From an uncultured Chloroflexales bacterium (GTDB taxonomy: Bacteria > Chloroflexota > Chloroflexia > Chloroflexales > Chloroflexaceae), in contig CALGUG010000023.1 of the NCBI GenBank assembly GCA_937902315.1, positions 1 to 30,485 on the forward strand: a stretch of DNA of 30,485 nucleotides, given 5' to 3'. Positions 16,501 to 23,168 of this stretch are shown here, piece by piece (the first letter of the stretch is position 1; every line of letters starts with the position of its first letter). The position numbers and the translations under genes were made by a program. The notes under the pieces are model-generated. The model was not told the origin of the DNA, did not search any database, and worked only from the letters and a program-made list of their open reading frames with translations.

Positions 16501-16597
16501 ATGGGCGGCTCCAACCTTGGTTCGTCTTGGAGGGGCGCGTTTAATGGTGGATGTCGCTAAGGCGATCGATGATATCGATACTTGGTTGTTAGCATAA
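13517..16597 (+). CDS. STAND-like P-loop protein with helical repeats
   Basis: The 1026-residue cytoplasmic protein opens with FIARPVVVQKLDQAI, the usual entry to a STAND NTPase. A Walker A region GPPGSGVTS (71-79) and a Walker B strand LVILIDAVSEA (D154) follow. The invariant Walker A lysine is valine (V77, codon gtc), so nucleotide binding or hydrolysis may be impaired. A winged-helix-like middle follows. From about 570 to 1010 there are alpha-helical repeats of roughly 33 residues of TPR/HEAT type (for example DRALARVAVALAGSGDYAQA). STAND proteins act as signalling switches in regulation, defence or cell death; I cannot say which here. The ATG at 13517 has a poor ribosome site. A parS-like 16-mer sits before the gene and another 12 nt after its stop. 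Confidence 0.75.
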   Translation: MTEISTPVAIPPALTAVEKLPLLWQQAQQSLVLQAARIRERASSFIARPVVVQKLDQAIAELGSGLIRLEGPPGSGVTSLLCHLASTRPYPFWLIDEDAGHGAAGLAAQLIALYELPVQLVAPAIQNDARILEELLAEAVQCKKHDGPLVILIDAVSEASQNLRPLPVIFPAQIPEGVVIVYGCSATHTTPVAAAARIAIDQIDETLDLSRLAGRLPSSVTVRQALFKESGRNFLYLRFVEALIQNGFIKRDRVPQDLESLHRLWWKNLDDLEKRFVLLLAASGEPLPQDLCAELLGADTEPYVQKWKRFVQVNELESEIEEEKLFCYSLYHSFTRSFLARHARKQLTEVHGQIAALVQEEVLGDRPRDVLRPISSQRSWQAGAYLLNSFARHSFWGPLHVRTSILPLVAGKPWVRLQQRHGSAVTAAQDVAWELWGAIIDGSLSRLARSTFLAGSLATLARSLPTDAPADALTLMLDTPERDTVLKRILAICEQLPDGREKAALLRRLGEVCYVERRMRTTAMRLLSQAIDLEAQVPSKAWRDAREQLLVTIALATLKQGHWKETLEIVPLISHNERRGMVETEVVRALIAQGDLARAELVAHAIIHDNMRAWAQAEIAVAQAQHNNFDGAENLLANISLETANAWAHIEIACHEARSDEEAAKRRINALSSPHQQDRGRARLAQALAQFDKDGDALTMAEQIEDVAERVTALLGLRLSLEGLVAMLALEQATAVISSLTGDDRVPLIAALAAAHAAIGRSERAISIVNELEADEERDRALARVAVALAGSGDYAQAQQVIARLNDPDERDWSLTELASALANVARWDEAYQAGHQITDELERAKCLHELALKQARQGDVVRAYESAITIEPFSERARALTALVPHLIAADQRETAFKTQELFASPDIRSRYQTALVTALLEYATSKSSEQAAAIWADARKLALTISRPMERVRALIALAHHVVDQNPVLAQSTLGLALRTASSNRQETLRCLEWAAPTLVRLGGARLMVDVAKAIDDIDTWLLA

Positions 16598-16608
16598 TCT
16601 CCATTGAT

Positions 16609-16624
16609 TGTTTCACGTTTTACA
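16609..16624 (+). promoter_or_regulatory. parS-like site 2
   Basis: TGTTTCACGTTTTACA, identical to site 1, 12 nt after the stop of the STAND-like gene. Confidence 0.6.
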
Positions 16625-16689
16625 ATGGTGGCTAAGGCTATGCAGGTCGATGATTTGATCCACGCTTGTCCTGGCCGTTCCACGTTGAT

Positions 16690-16705
16690 TGTTTCACGTT
16701 TTACA
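16690..16705 (+). promoter_or_regulatory. parS-like site 3
   Basis: TGTTTCACGTTTTACA again, 81 bp after site 2. Both copies share the preceding GATTG or TGATT, so the pair may be a short duplication. Confidence 0.6.
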
Positions 16706-16801
16706 TTCGTCCCACAAACATACTAAACGCCTTGACCCCGACCCGGTTTCGTCGCGATGTGCAAGCAAGCTATTTGCTTGTACCTTGGTTTAGATTTGTC
16801 C

Positions 16802-18502
16802 ATGAAAGTCCAGTTAGTTCGCGTTTTCGCACTCGTCTGTTTAGTGTTTGTGTGCGTGAGTGTCTGTTTTACTCCTTCTCAGCAAGCTTCCTATGCAGCC
16901 TCCTCTCCAGCCAGCGATGAGATCTTGCTTGTTTCCATCAAAGCTCCACACAGACAAAGTGACCGTTCTATCTTCGACCTTGGCCTAGATCTGCTTCCCT
17001 CGCAAGATGGGGGCAGTTTTAGTGCGCTCGTTTCACCCCAAGAGCTTGCTCGTCTGCGCTCGCAAGGTTGGCAGGTAGAGGTCGACCCGTTCCAGAGCCG
17101 TTTGTTATCAGACCAACGCGCCTTTTTCGAGACAACGAACTCGTTTTCGCTGGCTCAGAGCCAGCGGGGATACCGTTCCGTGCGCGAGACAGAGCGCTAC
17201 TTGTTTGAGCTTGCCAGCCGTTATCCCGATTTAGTGCGTTTAGAAGATATCGGCGACTCATGGCTTAAAGAACAGACACAGGGCGAAAAAGGCTACGATA
17301 TCTGGGCTATTCGTCTCTCAAACCGTGCGATAAGTGGGCCAAAGCCGGTGTTTCTGATGGTTGCGGCCCTGCATGCGCGCGAGATCGTGACAAGTGAGTT
17401 AGCTACACGTTACATCGACTTCTTGTTAGAAGGCTATGGCAGATCAGCTATGGCAACTTGGCTACTCGATGAATACGAAGTAGTCGTTATTCCGATCAGC
17501 AATCCCGATGGGCGCGAGTTGGTTGAGCAGGGCTACTATCAACGTAAAAATGTTAATAACAGCGCCGGAGAGTGTTTTGGGATAACGGTCAACTATCACA
17601 ACGGCGTAGACCTGAATCGTAATTTCGCCTTCGATTGGGGCACGATCACTCAGCCGACCCTCTCGTTTTGTAGTGAGGTCTTCCCCGGTCAAGATCCAGC
17701 GTCGGAACCTGAGACCCGAGCTTTGCAGGATTTTATTGACCGCTTGTTTGCGCTGTCGCTTGCGGCCGATGCTCTTGGCGATCCTCAAGCGCGCAGCGGC
17801 ATGCTGATCTCGCTACACTCCTACGCCAATATGATCCTGTGGCCGTGGGGTTCGTCGCCCGAGCCTCCACTCCATGGCACTGCCTTGCGTGAACTGGGCC
17901 TGAAGATGGCGAGTTATAACGGCTACCTTGCCCAACAAGCCTATCAGCTCTACCCGATTTCCGGTAGTCTTGAAGATTGGTTCTATGCGAACTATGGTGT
18001 GGCGAGCTTCACCTTCGAGGTCGGACCAAGCTATGGAGCTCGCTGTTCGGGCTTCTTCCCAGCATATAGCTGCCTTGATGGAGAGCTATTGGGTTCGTTT
18101 TGGCCTCAGAACTTGCCCGCTTTTATCTATGCCAACCAGGTTGCTCGAGCGCCCTATCAACAGGTCTACGGTCCAACGGTTGAGAAGATACGTATAGAAG
18201 CTGGCGAAGAAGAGGTTCAGATACGTGTTTGGCTTCAAAGCCCCAATACTCCGATTCGCTCGGCAGAGCTGTATATTGACTATGCTGCTTGGCAGAGTGG
18301 CCTGGCTTGGCCGTTACATCCTGTAGATGGGAATTTCGATTCACCTTACGAGGAGGCGATCATCACGCTGGATCGTTCCATGTTCGATACGCAGCGATTG
18401 TTGCTTATTCGTGCCAAGAACAGCACTTGGGGCCCTGTAGCGCCTTTTTGGTCGACGGAGCAGGCGCAATATTCGAGCTATCTGCCCTTGGTTAAAAGGT
18501 AA
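16802..18502 (+). CDS. Secreted M14 zinc carboxypeptidase
   Basis: The 566-residue exported metallopeptidase starts with a signal peptide (MKVQLVRVFALVCLVFV, cleavage likely after the ASYAA region) and a propeptide-like stretch. The M14 domain has zinc ligands H191-x2-E194 in LHAREIV and H339 in ISLHSY. Substrate-binding N272/R273 are in DLNRNF and the catalytic E406 is in FTFEVG. The C-terminal ~110 residues form a beta-rich extra domain ending SSYLPLVKR, a tail I recall from many exported Chloroflexota proteins. The upstream ATG at 16757 would add 15 residues before the signal peptide. Neither start has a clear ribosome site, and I prefer 16802. M14 enzymes release C-terminal residues from peptides, and some act on peptidoglycan stem peptides. 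Confidence 0.88.
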   Translation: MKVQLVRVFALVCLVFVCVSVCFTPSQQASYAASSPASDEILLVSIKAPHRQSDRSIFDLGLDLLPSQDGGSFSALVSPQELARLRSQGWQVEVDPFQSRLLSDQRAFFETTNSFSLAQSQRGYRSVRETERYLFELASRYPDLVRLEDIGDSWLKEQTQGEKGYDIWAIRLSNRAISGPKPVFLMVAALHAREIVTSELATRYIDFLLEGYGRSAMATWLLDEYEVVVIPISNPDGRELVEQGYYQRKNVNNSAGECFGITVNYHNGVDLNRNFAFDWGTITQPTLSFCSEVFPGQDPASEPETRALQDFIDRLFALSLAADALGDPQARSGMLISLHSYANMILWPWGSSPEPPLHGTALRELGLKMASYNGYLAQQAYQLYPISGSLEDWFYANYGVASFTFEVGPSYGARCSGFFPAYSCLDGELLGSFWPQNLPAFIYANQVARAPYQQVYGPTVEKIRIEAGEEEVQIRVWLQSPNTPIRSAELYIDYAAWQSGLAWPLHPVDGNFDSPYEEAIITLDRSMFDTQRLLLIRAKNSTWGPVAPFWSTEQAQYSSYLPLVKR

Positions 18503-18520
18503 TTGATGACTAGCAAGCGC

Positions 18521-18550
18521 TTTAGACGAGTGCTAGCTTTATGGTACAAT
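18521..18550 (+). promoter_or_regulatory. Probable promoter of the LysM/M23 gene
   Basis: TTTAGA (18521-18526) and TACAAT (18545-18550) are 18 bp apart, with an extended TGG before the -10. Confidence 0.5.
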
Positions 18551-18697
18551 AGGCCCGAATCGGATTGAGATGATCAATATCACCATTCGTCATACCACTG
18601 AATCAACCTGTGTTGAGTTTGTGATGAGTCGATGCCTGAGCTATACCACGTATAAGATAAGATGCTAGCGACTTATGCTGTGTGATACTCGGGCGGA

Positions 18698-20110
18698 GTG
18701 AGAGAGTTTTTGATACAGCGCCGACAACTCGTTTCACGTGAAACAGCAGCGCGACAATTCTTACGGGCGCTCGCTGATAGGAGCTATTGTTCTCTGACCG
18801 ATAACCCTCCTGAGCAAGCGTCTCCTGTATCAAAGCCCCAGGTCTTTCAGAAACCCCCTGATCGATTCGTTGTGCATGCCCTGATCACGTGTTTAGTGCT
18901 GGTCTTGATCTGGGGTGATTTACTCTTTGCTTGGAGCACAAGCCAGCCGCGTTGGGAATCCCCCACGGGCGGCTTGAGTGCGCTTGAACCGGAATATGAG
19001 TGGAATAGTGAGCTCGTCTTCGCTCTCGGCCCGATCGATGCTCAAGCCGAGACGATCGAGTTAGAGCAGATTGCGCCCTCGCTGATCGCTCCTAAAACGG
19101 TGACCAGCCCGCTGTTTGAACAGTTCTATATCCTTCAGCCCAACGATACTCTCGAGGCTATCGCTCGCCAGCATGGCATCTCTTCAGAGAGCTTGATTTG
19201 GGCCAATGCTCTGCATAAAGATCCTGTGCTTGCGGTAGGTCGTGAACTGCGTATCCCCCGTATCGATGGTTCGCCCTACCTTGTGCAAGCGGACGATACG
19301 CTTGAAAGCATCGCGCAACGCTTTCAAGTTCCTGTCGAGGCGATCGAGCTCTTGCCCGAAAACCAGATCAAAGACGGCCTTTTGCCAGCGGCGGGCACAG
19401 AGATATTTATTCCAAAGGGCCAGACCCCCAATAACGAAGCGGTCGAAGCAACATACGGCTCATTAGAGGCTTTTGCTCAAACGCCTGCTCGTCTAGCGGC
19501 CATGGTGCGCGACTACGAAACCAATGTCCGTTCCGGTCCTGGCCGATCCTATCCTAAAATCGGGCAACTCAATCCGGCCTGGGTTATTCCACTCGCTCGC
19601 CATGAAGCGTGGATCAAACTAGATTTTCAAGGGCAGCCCGGTTGGGTCTTGGGCGAACTGCTCGATATCCCTGAGGAGCTCTATCAAAATCTGCCAGAAA
19701 CAGATGATTTTCCACCGCCACCGCCGATCTGGGTCTGGCCTGCTCGCGGAACCTTCACCTCTGGCTTCGGTCCTCGCTGGGGAACGCTCCATAACGGTAT
19801 CGATATCGCTAATCGCGCTCGTACTCCGATTTATGCGGCCCGCGCTGGCACAGTGGTTGAAGCGGGCTGGTGTCGTGGCTACGGTTACTGTGTTCGCATT
19901 AACCACGGTGGCGGCATCGAGACCACTTACGGCCACTTGTATGCTCAGCCGATCGTCAAAGTTGGCCAAAAGGTCGAAGCAGGCCAGCAGATCGGTTTGA
20001 TGGGAACAACCTATGACGCCAGCGGCGGCGGTTTCTCCACCGGAGTGCATCTTCACTTTACCGTTAAAGTGAATGGGCGAGCCGTGAATCCGCTCAATTA
20101 CTTACCATAA
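18698..20110 (+). CDS. Membrane-anchored M23 metallopeptidase with two LysM and one SH3b domain
   Basis: The 470-residue wall hydrolase has one transmembrane segment (about 58-79). Two LysM peptidoglycan-binding domains (143-189 and 193-240, each with N/D-D-T-L-E-x-I-A) and an SH3b domain (about 267-322, TNVRSGPG) follow. A proline run precedes an M23 domain with zinc ligands H365 and D369 (HNGIDI) and H453 (HLHF). M23 enzymes cut peptide cross-links, and some members only bind and activate amidases. The first codon is GTG at 18698 with GGAG directly against it, so the start is uncertain; the next ATG would remove the membrane anchor. A perfect parS site lies inside codons 12-16. The gene precedes parA by 108 nt. 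Confidence 0.88.
   Translation: MREFLIQRRQLVSRETAARQFLRALADRSYCSLTDNPPEQASPVSKPQVFQKPPDRFVVHALITCLVLVLIWGDLLFAWSTSQPRWESPTGGLSALEPEYEWNSELVFALGPIDAQAETIELEQIAPSLIAPKTVTSPLFEQFYILQPNDTLEAIARQHGISSESLIWANALHKDPVLAVGRELRIPRIDGSPYLVQADDTLESIAQRFQVPVEAIELLPENQIKDGLLPAAGTEIFIPKGQTPNNEAVEATYGSLEAFAQTPARLAAMVRDYETNVRSGPGRSYPKIGQLNPAWVIPLARHEAWIKLDFQGQPGWVLGELLDIPEELYQNLPETDDFPPPPPIWVWPARGTFTSGFGPRWGTLHNGIDIANRARTPIYAARAGTVVEAGWCRGYGYCVRINHGGGIETTYGHLYAQPIVKVGQKVEAGQQIGLMGTTYDASGGGFSTGVHLHFTVKVNGRAVNPLNYLP
18731..18744. promoter_or_regulatory. parS: Perfect parS palindrome
   Basis: GTTTCACGTGAAAC is the canonical 14-bp core of bacterial chromosomal parS, bound by ParB. It lies inside the start of the LysM/M23 gene and about 2.4 kb before parB. 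The outer base pair is C/A, where the consensus has T/A. Confidence 0.92.
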
Positions 20111-20175
20111 AACGTGTAGTACCCCTCTTACTGCCTCGGTTGTGATTTCTTTTCCCAAAACCTTTGCCTACGGGG

Positions 20176-20203
20176 TTGCAAAATCCGAACAAGTGAGTAC
20201 ACT
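20176..20203 (+). promoter_or_regulatory. Possible parA promoter
   Basis: TTGCAA (20176-20181) and TACACT (20198-20203) are 16 bp apart, each 4 of 6 to consensus. Confidence 0.3.
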
Positions 20204-20228
20204 AAGGACATAAACCATGTGTACTCAC
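20193..20228 (+). promoter_or_regulatory. Inverted repeat around the parA ribosome site
   Basis: Perfect 10-bp arms GTGAGTACAC and GTGTACTCAC (20193-20202, 20219-20228) flank a 16-nt loop that carries AAGGA and an ATG. It could be an operator or an mRNA hairpin controlling parA start. Confidence 0.55.
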
Positions 20229-21028
20229 CTGTTGTAAAACGTGAAACATCTGTGACCGCAAAACCGAGAATTCTCGCCCTCGCCAACCAAAAAGGCGGCG
20301 TGGGAAAAACAACGACTTCGGTCAACCTCGCAGGGGAGCTGGCGCGCCGCCAGTTTCGAGTCTTGCTCGTCGATTGTGACCCTCAAGGCAATGCTACAAC
20401 CAGCTTGGGTATCTCTAAAGCCACTCTTCAGGCAACTACCTACGACCTGTTGATGGGCCATGCTAACCTAGGACAGATCGCAATCGACACAGGCCGTAAA
20501 GGACTGGATCTCGTTCCGGCAGATCAAGACCTCGCTGGTGCCGAGGTAGAGCTTGCTCAGGCCGAGCGGCGTGAACATCGCCTTGTCGAGGCCCTTACGG
20601 AGGCCCAAGCCTACGACTTCGTCTTAATCGACTGTCCGCCCTCGTTAGGCTTGTTGACACTCAACGCTCTCTGTGCAGCTCACGGTGTTCTCATTCCTTT
20701 ACAGTGTGAATACCTAGCTCTCGAAGGATTGGCTCAACTCAAGGGTACGATCGATCGAGTCGCCGAGAGCCTCAATCCGGATCTGACGATTGCAGGCGTG
20801 ATTATGACCATGTACGATGGTCGAACCAATTTGGCTCAACAAGTTGTCGAAGAGGTGCGCCGGTACTTCCCGCAGCGCGTCTTTGACACCTTGATACCGC
20901 GAAGCATTCGACTGGGTGAGGCACCTAGCTATGGGCAGCTCATAAGTGAATATGATCCGTCGAATCGAGCGGCTAAAGCCTACGCTCAGTTAGCCAAAGA
21001 GCTTGTACAACGCCTTAATAATCAGTGA
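20219..21028 (+). CDS. parA: ParA (Soj) chromosome-partitioning ATPase
   Basis: The 269-residue deviant Walker ATPase segregates the chromosome origin with ParB. The deviant Walker A KGGVGKTT (25-32) carries the signature lysine K25 and the catalytic K30. Walker A' DCDPQGNAT and Walker B LIDCPPSLG follow. Two starts are possible: GTG at 20219, which begins inside a hairpin arm and is preceded by AAGGA at 10 nt, and GTG at 20252, directly before the conserved core (TAKPRILALANQKGG). An out-of-frame ATG at 20217 encodes a 6-residue peptide ending at 20237. A parS-like site covers the first codons. parB follows after 87 nt. Confidence 0.94.
   Translation: MYSPVVKRETSVTAKPRILALANQKGGVGKTTTSVNLAGELARRQFRVLLVDCDPQGNATTSLGISKATLQATTYDLLMGHANLGQIAIDTGRKGLDLVPADQDLAGAEVELAQAERREHRLVEALTEAQAYDFVLIDCPPSLGLLTLNALCAAHGVLIPLQCEYLALEGLAQLKGTIDRVAESLNPDLTIAGVIMTMYDGRTNLAQQVVEEVRRYFPQRVFDTLIPRSIRLGEAPSYGQLISEYDPSNRAAKAYAQLAKELVQRLNNQ
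20233..20248 (-). promoter_or_regulatory. parS-like site 4 (inverted)
   Basis: TGTAAAACGTGAAACA on the plus strand is the exact complement of the parS-like 16-mer found at 13384, 16609 and 16690. It overlaps the first codons of parA, so ParB binding there could repress the operon. Confidence 0.6.
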
Positions 21029-21053
21029 CGAATTTCATAAGCAATTTGGTGGC

Positions 21054-21084
21054 GGCTCACTGCTCTTTTCAAGGACAGTGAGCC
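21054..21084 (+). promoter_or_regulatory. Intercistronic hairpin between parA and parB
   Basis: A perfect 9-bp stem GGCTCACTG with CAGTGAGCC (21054-21062, 21076-21084) and a 13-nt loop. No T run follows, so it is more likely an mRNA stability or expression-balance element than a terminator. Confidence 0.5.
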
Positions 21085-21115
21085 ATTCACTATTAGGAAG
21101 CAGAAAGGTCTGTCT

Positions 21116-22246
21116 GTGACTAAACGACGTGGAGGGTTAGGCAGTGGCCTTGGTGCGCTCCTCCCTACAAGCTCGCCAACACAGGCGATTCGTGATATAG
21201 AGGTTGCAAGTATCTCCCCTAATCGCAGCCAACCGCGTACTGTCTTTAACGAACAAGCCCTGAACGAACTTGCCGCCTCGATTCGAGAACACGGTATCAT
21301 TCAACCCTTGATCGTTGTATCGCGCCCAGAGGGTGGCTACGAGCTCGTCGCAGGGGAACGGCGCTGGCGGGCTGCCCAACTGGCTGGTCTCGAACGAGTG
21401 CCCGCTTTGGTGCGCGATGTAGCCAACGATCGCATGCTTGAACTCGCATTAGTTGAAAATATTCAACGTGCCGATCTCAACCCCATCGAAGAAGCGCTCG
21501 CCTACGAAGCGCTTAAACGAGAGTTGAAGCTCACCGATGAGGAGATCGCACAGCGGGTCGGCAAGGGGCGCGTCGCTGTTACCAATGCTCGCCGCTTGCT
21601 AGGGCTTGTTCCCGAAGCGCAACAGCTTTTGCTCGATGGGCAGATCACTGCTGGCCATGGCCGTGCGCTTCTTATGCTGGAAGACCCAGAGCAACAGAAG
21701 CTTTTACTTGATACCTTGCGCAGCCAAGAACTCAGTGTGCGGGCAACCGAAAAGCTGGCCTCGTTGGCTGCCTCACCCCAACTAACCGACTCGATTCGTC
21801 GCGCACTTTTGCAAGGCACGATTACTGCTGGTCATGCTCAAACATTGATGCGTTTGTCGAACCAAGAAGACCAAAATGCGCTCTTGGAGATGATTCTCAT
21901 CGATGGCCTAGGAGTACAAGAATCAGAACGTTTGAGCGAAATGGTTCTGAGCGGTATTCCAGCAGCTCAAGCTCGGCGCAGCCTGCGCGCATCTAGCGCT
22001 GCGGCTTCGTCAGATACACGTACTTCAGAAAAGCGTTTAGCAGACAATCAGCCCTCGTCAGATGTCGGCGCGCAGCGTGGTTTACATCCTGATGATGCAG
22101 AAGTAGTGCGCCTCTTTGAACAAGCGCTCAGTACGCCGGTTCAATTACAGCGCAGCGCCCACCGCATCAGTTTAACCATTCGTTTCTTTGATGATGAGCA
22201 GCTACGATCATTTTATGATCTTTTGATAGGAGGGCAAGAAGACTAG
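21116..22246 (+). CDS. parB: ParB (Spo0J) centromere-binding CTPase
   Basis: The 376-residue protein loads at parS and spreads as a CTP-dependent clamp. The N-terminal KRRGGLGSGLGALLP matches the ParA-stimulating tail. The CTP/phosphate motifs are GERRWRA (80-86) and ENIQRADLNP (114-123), and a helix-turn-helix (about 140-165) binds parS. The module around ITAGH (177-181) is followed by a second, similar module around ITAGH (236-240), making the protein about 80 residues longer than usual. A serine-rich linker precedes the C-terminal dimerisation domain. The start is GTG at 21116 with AAAGG 7 nt upstream. The PfkB kinase gene begins 1 nt after the stop. Confidence 0.95.
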   Translation: MTKRRGGLGSGLGALLPTSSPTQAIRDIEVASISPNRSQPRTVFNEQALNELAASIREHGIIQPLIVVSRPEGGYELVAGERRWRAAQLAGLERVPALVRDVANDRMLELALVENIQRADLNPIEEALAYEALKRELKLTDEEIAQRVGKGRVAVTNARRLLGLVPEAQQLLLDGQITAGHGRALLMLEDPEQQKLLLDTLRSQELSVRATEKLASLAASPQLTDSIRRALLQGTITAGHAQTLMRLSNQEDQNALLEMILIDGLGVQESERLSEMVLSGIPAAQARRSLRASSAAASSDTRTSEKRLADNQPSSDVGAQRGLHPDDAEVVRLFEQALSTPVQLQRSAHRISLTIRFFDDEQLRSFYDLLIGGQED

Positions 22247-22247
22247 C

Positions 22248-23165
22248 ATGGCTGCTATAGTCGCTTTCGGTAATCCCGTTTATGACACAATCACGACGCC
22301 GCTTGTGACTACGGGTGGTCGCGTGTTATCTGGTTGTTCAACCAACGCCTGTTTAGTACTCTCTCGTCTCGGGCACACCACAACCTTGGTTGGCCGGGTC
22401 GGATCAGACTACTACGAACGCATACAAAGCGATGCCGAACGTTACAACCTCGCTCTGGATATCGAATTAAGTGACCAAACAGGTGGCTTTCAGCTGATCT
22501 ACGATTCTCGAGGTGACCGAACCCTCGATATTCTTGGGGTCGCTGGTCCGATCTCATCGCTGCCTCGTACCAGTCTTGCGCAGGCCGATGCTGTGATTAT
22601 TGGCCCGATTATGCAAGAAACCTCCGGCGACTTTATTCGTCAAGTGGCATCCCAAACCAAGGCTCCACTCTTTCTGGACCCCCAAGGCCTATTGCGCCGG
22701 ATCGAGGCAGACGGACGAGTTGAACACTATCGCGATCCGGTCATTGATGAGATCGCACCCTTGTGCACCGTTATTAAAGCCAACGAGCTTGAAACTCGCA
22801 TTATCACAGGGCTTGATCCGCGCCAGGCAGGCCTAGAAGCCGCTCAACGTCTGCATGCGCTTGGCTGTAAGATCGCGATCGTGACGCTCGCTGAAGCAGG
22901 CTCGATCATCTACGATGGCCAACAACACTATCGTATCCCTGCCTATCAAACCGTGGCCAGCGATCCGACTGGTGCTGGTGACACCTATCTGGCTGGTTTT
23001 ATCGATTCCTACCTGCGCGACCCACAAGACCTCTTCAGCGCAGGCTGTTCGGGTTCAGCGACCTCATCGATCTGGATCGAGCATACTGGCCCTGATGCGG
23101 CTGTGGTTCGCGACGAAGTAGATCGTCGTCGTTCAATTGTGATCGATCAGGCAGAAAGAGGCTAA
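22248..23165 (+). CDS. PfkB-family sugar or cyclitol kinase
   Basis: The 305-residue ribokinase-superfamily enzyme has the N-terminal GNPVYDT opening, GGRVLSGCSTNACLVLSRLG for the sugar site, and the C-terminal signature DPTGAGDTYLAGF with catalytic D245. It phosphorylates a hydroxyl of a small sugar-like substrate with ATP. The substrate cannot be read from sequence. Its start is 1 nt after parB and it ends 3 nt before a CDP-alcohol phosphatidyltransferase, so it is translationally linked to both. Some archaeal PfkB enzymes are myo-inositol 3-kinases, and the neighbouring family includes enzymes using that product, which makes inositol a candidate. Ribokinase, adenosine kinase and other substrates remain possible. 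Confidence 0.88.
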   Translation: MAAIVAFGNPVYDTITTPLVTTGGRVLSGCSTNACLVLSRLGHTTTLVGRVGSDYYERIQSDAERYNLALDIELSDQTGGFQLIYDSRGDRTLDILGVAGPISSLPRTSLAQADAVIIGPIMQETSGDFIRQVASQTKAPLFLDPQGLLRRIEADGRVEHYRDPVIDEIAPLCTVIKANELETRIITGLDPRQAGLEAAQRLHALGCKIAIVTLAEAGSIIYDGQQHYRIPAYQTVASDPTGAGDTYLAGFIDSYLRDPQDLFSAGCSGSATSSIWIEHTGPDAAVVRDEVDRRRSIVIDQAERG

Positions 23166-23168
23166 CTT

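Noticed and set aside
5761..22680. GC-skew switch at the DnaA-box cluster
   Set aside because: Hand counts of several 60-base lines on either side gave small, inconsistent G minus C differences, so skew neither supports nor excludes an origin here.
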